Origin: an uncultured Pseudomonadota bacterium
Lineage (GTDB): Bacteria > Pseudomonadota > Gammaproteobacteria > Burkholderiales > Rhodocyclaceae
Length of the DNA: 26,728 nucleotides
Assembly: GCA_946479855.1 (NCBI GenBank)
Contig: CAMLHL010000042.1
Location: 1 to 26,728 of the forward strand
Direction: 5' to 3'
Shown here: positions 22,444 through 26,728 of the stretch, piece by piece
Position numbering within the stretch: position 1 is the stretch's first letter
How the letters are laid out: the number at the start of each line of letters is the position of its first letter
Made by a program: the position numbers and the translations under genes
The notes under the pieces: generated by a model
What the model was told of the DNA's origin: nothing
Seen by the model: only the letters and a program-made list of their open reading frames with translations
Database searches by the model: none

Positions 22444-23414
22444 GGCAGCAGGATGGTGGAGCCGGTGGTCTGGCGCGCCTCGAGGTCGCGGTGCGCCTGG
22501 GCGGCGTCCTTGAGGGCGTAGGTCTGGTTGACCTCGATCCTGACCTGGCCGCTGCCGACGACATCGAACAGGTCGCTGCCCAGGGCGACGAGATCCTCGC
22601 GCTTGGCGGTGTAGTTCATCAGCGTCGGCCGGGTCACGAACAGCGAGCCCTTCTGCGAGAGCAGCAGCAGGTCGAGCGGCGGCACCGGGCCGGAGGCGTT
22701 GCCGTAGGTGACCATCATGCCCATCGGGCGCAGGCAGTCGAGCGAGCCCATGAAGGTGTCCTTGCCGACGCCGTCATAGACGACCGCAACGCCCTCGCCG
22801 CCGGTCAGTTCGCGGACCCGGGCGGTGAAGTTCTCGGTGCTGTAGTTGATCACGTGGTGGCAGCCGTGCGCCTTGGCCAGCTCGGCCTTGGCCGGGGAGC
22901 CGACGGTGCCGATCACGGTGGCGCCCAGCGCGTTCGCCCACTGGCTGGCGATCAGCCCGACCCCGCCGGCGGCGGCGTGGATCAGCACGGCATCGCCCGG
23001 CTGCACGCGGTAGGTCTTGCGCAGCAGGTAGGCGGCGGTCAGGCCTTGCAGCATCATCGCCGCGCCGGTCTCAAAACTGATGGCCGCCGGCAACTGGAGC
23101 AGGCGATGCGCCGGAATGTTGCGGACCTCGGCATAGGCGCCGACCGGGCCGCCGGCATAGGCGACGCGGTCGCCGACCTTGACCTCGGTGACGCCCGCAC
23201 CAACTGCCTCGACGATGCCCGCCCCTTCCAGGCCGAGGCCGGCGGGCAGCGGCAACGGGTAGAGGCCGCTGCGGTGGTAGGTGTCGATGTAATTGAGGCC
23301 GACCGCCCGATGGCGAACCGTCGCCTCGCCGGGGGCCGGCGCCAGCAGGTCGACTTCTTCCCAGCGCAGCACTTCCGGGCCGCCGGTCTGATGGATACGA
23401 ATGGCGTGGGACAT
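22440..23414 (-). CDS. NADPH:quinone oxidoreductase (zeta-crystallin/QOR type)
   Basis: A 324-residue MDR-superfamily enzyme of the QOR group, reducing quinones with NADPH. NYIDTYHRSGLYP (41-53) and GLEGAGIVEAVGAGV are QOR signatures. AAAGGVG (147-153) is the NADPH-binding loop. There are no zinc ligands. The length equals the family norm (about 325). A strong RBS (GAGGAG) precedes the ATG. It is the first gene of a three-gene operon with the TAXI-type protein and ParA. It is a second zinc-free MDR in the window besides 9043-10059. Confidence 0.92.
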   Translation of the reverse strand: MSHAIRIHQTGGPEVLRWEEVDLLAPAPGEATVRHRAVGLNYIDTYHRSGLYPLPLPAGLGLEGAGIVEAVGAGVTEVKVGDRVAYAGGPVGAYAEVRNIPAHRLLQLPAAISFETGAAMMLQGLTAAYLLRKTYRVQPGDAVLIHAAAGGVGLIASQWANALGATVIGTVGSPAKAELAKAHGCHHVINYSTENFTARVRELTGGEGVAVVYDGVGKDTFMGSLDCLRPMGMMVTYGNASGPVPPLDLLLLSQKGSLFVTRPTLMNYTAKREDLVALGSDLFDVVGSGQVRIEVNQTYALKDAAQAHRDLEARQTTGSTILLP

Positions 23415-23493
23415 GGCGATCTCCTCTTTATCTTGATGTTTTCGCGAGCAAACGAGGTTATCACCGCGCCGATCTTCGATCTAGCGCGGGTTT

Positions 23494-23528
23494 GAAAAAT
23501 GCCCTTTCCAGGCGTCGACCGCAGGGCC
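23494..23528 (-). repeat. Terminator-like repeat, copy 1
   Basis: On the plus strand GAAAAATGCCCT (23494-23505), 8 variable bases, then GTCGACCGCAGG (23514-23525). Copy 2 at 25364-25395 has both blocks identical and equally spaced. Read on the minus strand, GCCCT and AGGGC form a stem followed by ATTTTTC, like a Rho-independent terminator. It lies 32 bases after the stop of the Cache gene. Confidence 0.7.
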
Positions 23529-23559
23529 AGCCGTTGCTGCCATGGTCGCAGGATTACCC

Positions 23560-24453
23560 CTAGCGCGTGTAGTAGCCGACACCGATCAGCTGATCGCCGA
23601 CCTTGCGGAACAGGGTATGCTTGTTCTCGACCTTGCGCGTCACCGGATTGCGCCAGGCGTAGTCGAGTTCGCCGTGATCGCTGTCCTTCAGGGCATCGAG
23701 CATCTGGCGGATGATCGGCCTGCCGTTGGGATCAGTCAGCGCCAGGCCGTCGGTACCGACCAGGCGCGGCGAGACGCCGTGGGCACGAAATTTTCCGTCA
23801 TCGAGGCCGACGACGAAGACGTAGAGATCGTCCTCGATGTAGCCGCCGTTGAGGTCGTTGAACGCCGCCTGCGCCTTGGCCGGATCGGCCTTGACCGCGC
23901 CCACCGCCCGTTCGAGCATGGCCGCCGCCTGCTCCGGCGAGGCCCGCGGGATGTAGTAGCCGACCGCCAGCAGGCGCTCGCCGACTTTCTGGAAATAGGT
24001 GACCTTGCGTTCCGGCTTGTGGTGCAGGCGGTTGAGCCAGCGGTATTCGACGACGCCGGAGTCGCTGGTTTTGGCCTTTTCCAGCATGTCGTAGAAAAAA
24101 GGTGTGCCGAAGGCGTCGCGCATGTTCATCACCTTGCGGCCGATCAGCGCCGCCGAGGAACCGCCGCTGGCCAGCATCACGCCATCGGTGCCGAGCACCC
24201 AGACATAGAGTTCGCCGTCGACGAATTCGCCCGGACCGTTGAAAGCGGCAAAGGCTCCGTCGCCCTGCTGGCGGTAGAAGGCAACCGCCCGGGCGAGCAG
24301 GGACTGGGCGCGCTGCGCATCGCTGACCGCGGCTTCCCTGGCTGCCGCCGGCGCCGGCTCTTCGCCACGGGCGAGCGGCGGCAAGAGGGCAACCGCCGCC
24401 AGGGCGGCAATCTTGACGAAGTTTTTCCAGTTCGGACGAGGCACGGTATTCAT
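23560..24453 (-). CDS. Secreted tandem Cache-domain protein
   Basis: A 297-residue periplasmic protein with a signal peptide (hydrophobic residues 13-27, cleavage near ARG-EE at 30). Two Cache-type sensor folds lie in tandem, about 45-168 and 172-297. The internal duplication is visible: DGELYVWVLGTDG matches EDDLYVFVVGLDDG, and FQKVGERLLAVGYYI matches FRKVGDQLIGVGYYT. Cache domains bind small ligands for chemoreceptors and kinases, but here there is no transmembrane or signalling domain. It may bind a ligand for a partner receptor or act alone. GGGGGA precedes the ATG. It is monocistronic and followed by the repeat/terminator at 23494-23528. Confidence 0.87.
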   Translation of the reverse strand: MNTVPRPNWKNFVKIAALAAVALLPPLARGEEPAPAAAREAAVSDAQRAQSLLARAVAFYRQQGDGAFAAFNGPGEFVDGELYVWVLGTDGVMLASGGSSAALIGRKVMNMRDAFGTPFFYDMLEKAKTSDSGVVEYRWLNRLHHKPERKVTYFQKVGERLLAVGYYIPRASPEQAAAMLERAVGAVKADPAKAQAAFNDLNGGYIEDDLYVFVVGLDDGKFRAHGVSPRLVGTDGLALTDPNGRPIIRQMLDALKDSDHGELDYAWRNPVTRKVENKHTLFRKVGDQLIGVGYYTR

Positions 24454-24531
24454 TTAATTCCCCCAGGCAGATAAGGTGATCGCAAAGATTGTAGCAGGCC
24501 GGAAATGCCGGCAGGCTGGCTAAGCTGAGGC

Positions 24532-25293
24532 CTATACGAGCGCCGTCAGGCGCAGCCAGGCCAGGCCCAGCCACTCGTGCAGCGCGTAATAGGAATTGCG
24601 CAGGGCATAGGCGCTGGGCAGCAGATCGGTCGGGCTGAATCGCCAGGCGCTGCCGGCCTTGATCTGCGTCGGCGCCGGAACCACCTCCAGCCCGGCCGCC
24701 CGGAACAGCTCCGCGGCGCGCGGCATATGGAAGGCCTGGGTGACCAGCACGATGCGGCGAACACCCGCCGCCTTGAGAATTTCGGCCGACCGCGCGGCAT
24801 TTTCGGCGGTATCCCGCGAGCGGGCTTCCTGCCAGCGCACCGGGACGCCGTATTCGTCGGCCAGGATGCCGGCCATCACGTCGGCCTCGGAGCGCGTCGC
24901 GTTATAGGGGCGTCCGCCGCTGACCAGCACCGGCAACCCGAAGCGGCGCGCCAGCCGGGCGCCGTAGCGGGTGCGGAGGAGCGTTCGTTCCGAGGCGGTA
25001 TCGCCGCCATACTCGACGGCATCGACGTCCAGTCCGCTGCCGAGGACGACGATGGCCTGCGCCCCGGCCGGGCTTTCGATGACCGGCCCGGCGCGGCTTT
25101 CCAGCGTCGCCAGCAAGGCGCCGGCCACCGGCGGCAGCGACTGGAGGAACAGCAAGGTCGTGGCAAACGCCGCCAGCCCGAAGGCCCAGCGCCGCCGCCG
25201 GAACAGCCCGGCGACGCCGAGCAGGGCCAAGCCGTTGGCCGGCGGCAGCAAGAGGCCGCCGAGTAAGGTTTTGACGAGCCAGGCAAAGGACAT
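24532..25293 (-). CDS. ElyC/SanA/YdcF family (DUF218) membrane protein
   Basis: A 253-residue protein with two N-terminal hydrophobic helices (about 7-28 and 35-55) and a periplasmic DUF218 domain (about 78-225). Diagnostic segments are IVVLGSGLD, VSGGRPYNATRSEADVMA, RSRDTAENA and VTQAFHMPRAAELF. E. coli ElyC acts in envelope and peptidoglycan precursor homeostasis, and the layout here is the same. I chose the ATG at 25293. A TTG at 25305 with GGGG in front is possible. It lies between the Cache gene and uvrD on the same strand. Confidence 0.88.
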   Translation of the reverse strand: MSFAWLVKTLLGGLLLPPANGLALLGVAGLFRRRRWAFGLAAFATTLLFLQSLPPVAGALLATLESRAGPVIESPAGAQAIVVLGSGLDVDAVEYGGDTASERTLLRTRYGARLARRFGLPVLVSGGRPYNATRSEADVMAGILADEYGVPVRWQEARSRDTAENAARSAEILKAAGVRRIVLVTQAFHMPRAAELFRAAGLEVVPAPTQIKAGSAWRFSPTDLLPSAYALRNSYYALHEWLGLAWLRLTALV

Positions 25294-25363
25294 GGTGACG
25301 ATCAAGGACCCCGCAATGCAGTTATTTCAGTTGGCCGGCCAGGCGCGACGCCGGCGACGTTCC

Positions 25364-25398
25364 GAAAAATGCCCTGGGGGGCCGTCGACCGCAGGACC
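25364..25398 (-). repeat. Terminator-like repeat, copy 2
   Basis: GAAAAATGCCCT (25364-25375), 8 bases, GTCGACCGCAGG (25384-25395). On the minus strand GTCCTG pairs with CAGGGC (one G-U) and is followed by ATTTTTC. It starts 32 bases after the uvrD stop codon, the same distance as copy 1 from its gene. Confidence 0.7.
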
Positions 25399-25430
25399 GG
25401 CAGCCGGTATCCCGGTTAGTGCAGCATTCC

Positions 25431-26728
25431 TCAGACCGGCGTCAGTTTGGCATATTCCAGCGCCAGCCACTTCATGCCGCTGCCGCCGAAATTGACCTGG
25501 ACCCGCGCATCGGCGCCACGACCTTCGGTGGACACGATGACGCCGAGGCCGAACTTGGCGTGCTCGACGGCCTGCCCGATGCGCAGGCCGCCGGCCGCCG
25601 GTTCGGCGTAGCCGCCGCCGAAGGAACCGAAAGCCGGCGCCGCCGGGGCCGCTGCGGCCTTCTTGTTCAGCTTGCGCAGCAGTTGCTCAGGGATTTCGTC
25701 GAGGAAGCTCGAGGGCAGGCAATAGCGCGTCTGGCCGTGCAGCATCCGGGTCTGGGCGCAGGAAACGTACAGGCGCTGACGCGCCCGCGTCACCGCGACG
25801 TACATCAGCCGGCGCTCCTCTTCCAGCCCGTCCTTGCCCTCGTTGACCGAGTTCTCGTGCGGGAACAGCCCCTGCTCCAGGCCGGTGATGAAGACGACGT
25901 CGAACTCCAGGCCCTTGGCGGCATGCACCGACATCAGCTGGACCGCCTCCTGGCCCTCGCCGGCCTGGTGCTCGCCGGCTTCCAGCGAAGCCAGGGTCAG
26001 GAAGGAAACCAGCGCGCCGCCTTCGCCGATGGCCCCCTCGTCGTCGACGAAGGTGGCGGCGGCGTTGATCAGTTCGTCGAGGTTTTCCAGCCGGTCCTGG
26101 CCTTCCTTCTCGGTCCGGTAATGCTGGGCCAGGCCGGATTTCTCGATGACGTGCTCGACCATCTCGGGCAACGGCAGGCCGGCGGTTTCCTGGCGCAGGC
26201 TTTCGACCAGCCGGATGAAGGCGCCGACCGTCTGGCCGGCCTTGCCGGTCAGCGAGGCGGCGGCGTTGTAGAGGCTGCAGTTGCACTGGTGGGCGGTGGC
26301 CTGCAGGTTTTCCAGCGAGCGGGCGCCGATGCCGCGGGTCGGGAAATTGACGACGCGCAGGAAGGCGGTGTCGTCGTCCGGGTTGCCCAACAGGCGCAGG
26401 TAGGCCAGCGCGTGCTTGATTTCCTGCCGCTCGAAGAAGCGCAGGCCGCCATAGACCTTGTAGGGCACGCCCTTGGTGAACAGCTCGTTTTCGAGCACCC
26501 GCGACTGGGCGTTGGACCGGTAGAGCAGCGCGATCTGGGTCGGCGAGACGCCGTCGCGGACCAGTTCGCGGATTTCCTCGACGACGAAGCGCGCCTCGTC
26601 GAGGTCGGAATAGGCCTCGAAGGCGCGGATCGGCTCGCCCTCGCCGGCGTCGGTCCACAGGTTCTTGCCGAGCCGCTCGCGGTTGTTCTTGATGATGGCG
26701 TTGGCGGCGGCCAGGATGTTGCCGTGCG
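25431..26728 (-). CDS. uvrD: DNA helicase II (C-terminal part, runs off the window)
   Basis: Superfamily 1A helicase for nucleotide excision and mismatch repair. The frame stays open to the window edge, so about 432 C-terminal residues are present. It enters with HGNILAAANAIIKNNRERLG, and IALLYRSNAQSRVLE is motif IV. LMSVHAAKGLEFDVVFITGL is motif V and VAVTRARQRLYV motif VI. A variable Ala/Pro linker follows, then the UvrD/PcrA Tudor-like end (IGQAVEHAKFGLGVI...VNFGGSGMKWLALEYAKL), which binds RNA polymerase. A GTG at 26498 could be mistaken for a start, but the homologous sequence continues beyond it. Rep is excluded because this C-terminal domain is of UvrD type. Confidence 0.95.
   Translation of the reverse strand, partial: HGNILAAANAIIKNNRERLGKNLWTDAGEGEPIRAFEAYSDLDEARFVVEEIRELVRDGVSPTQIALLYRSNAQSRVLENELFTKGVPYKVYGGLRFFERQEIKHALAYLRLLGNPDDDTAFLRVVNFPTRGIGARSLENLQATAHQCNCSLYNAAASLTGKAGQTVGAFIRLVESLRQETAGLPLPEMVEHVIEKSGLAQHYRTEKEGQDRLENLDELINAAATFVDDEGAIGEGGALVSFLTLASLEAGEHQAGEGQEAVQLMSVHAAKGLEFDVVFITGLEQGLFPHENSVNEGKDGLEEERRLMYVAVTRARQRLYVSCAQTRMLHGQTRYCLPSSFLDEIPEQLLRKLNKKAAAAPAAPAFGSFGGGYAEPAAGGLRIGQAVEHAKFGLGVIVSTEGRGADARVQVNFGGSGMKWLALEYAKLTPV

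Noticed and set aside
25431..26498. A complete 355-residue helicase starting at an internal GTG
   Set aside because: UvrD homology continues without break to the window edge. The GTG is an internal valine codon.
1..26728. CRISPR arrays, tRNA or rRNA genes, insertion sequences, phage or attachment sites
   Set aside because: I looked for them on both strands and saw no spaced direct repeats, RNA-gene signatures, transposase or integrase motifs.

Overview
The window is GC-rich, densely coded and mostly on the minus strand. Its gene content (DnaE, UvrD, type II NADH dehydrogenase, a TAXI-type binding protein, a DedA-rhodanese fusion, several c-di-GMP enzymes and stand-alone receivers) fits a free-living betaproteobacterium, probably of the Rhodocyclales (Dechloromonas/Azospira/Azonexus-like). 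That placement is inferred from protein content only. I see no IS element, phage gene, tRNA, rRNA or CRISPR array. The window opens inside dnaE and closes inside uvrD, both on the minus strand.

Layout. 1-3880: the N-terminal third of DNA polymerase III alpha, then a membrane GGDEF-EAL protein whose periplasmic domain carries a c-type heme motif. 4177-5828: a two-gene operon of an anchored sialidase-like beta-propeller and a multi-pass membrane protein. It converges on a double-receiver response regulator (5806-6606) whose first receiver lacks its phospho-acceptor. 6667-12749: a quinone/electrophile redox island with a WrbA-like flavodoxin, two pirin-type cupins, a zinc-free MDR oxidoreductase, an AzoR azoreductase and two LysR regulators, one of them YhaJ-like. 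It has operator-like palindromes at the expected places. 12820-14213: a DedA-rhodanese fusion and a small secreted Pro/Tyr/His-rich protein.

14358-18717 (minus) is the most interesting segment: a complete stressosome cassette of five overlapping genes. The order is rsbR (heme-globin sensor plus STAS), rsbS (STAS), rsbT (GHKL serine kinase), rsbX (PP2C phosphatase), then an output protein. The output protein starts with an RsbU-type RsbT-docking domain, but the RsbU phosphatase is replaced by PAS, a degenerate GGDEF and an intact EAL. The simplest reading is a gas- or redox-sensing stressosome that drives c-di-GMP breakdown through RsbT instead of sigma-B. Together with the heme-c GGDEF-EAL protein, the window encodes two separate heme-to-c-di-GMP routes.

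18990-26728 (minus): type II NADH dehydrogenase; an overlapping operon of quinone oxidoreductase, TAXI-type binding protein and orphan ParA ATPase; a secreted tandem-Cache protein; an ElyC/YdcF-family envelope protein; and the C-terminal part of UvrD. Two copies of a conserved terminator-like repeat (23494-23528 and 25364-25398) lie just after the Cache and uvrD genes.
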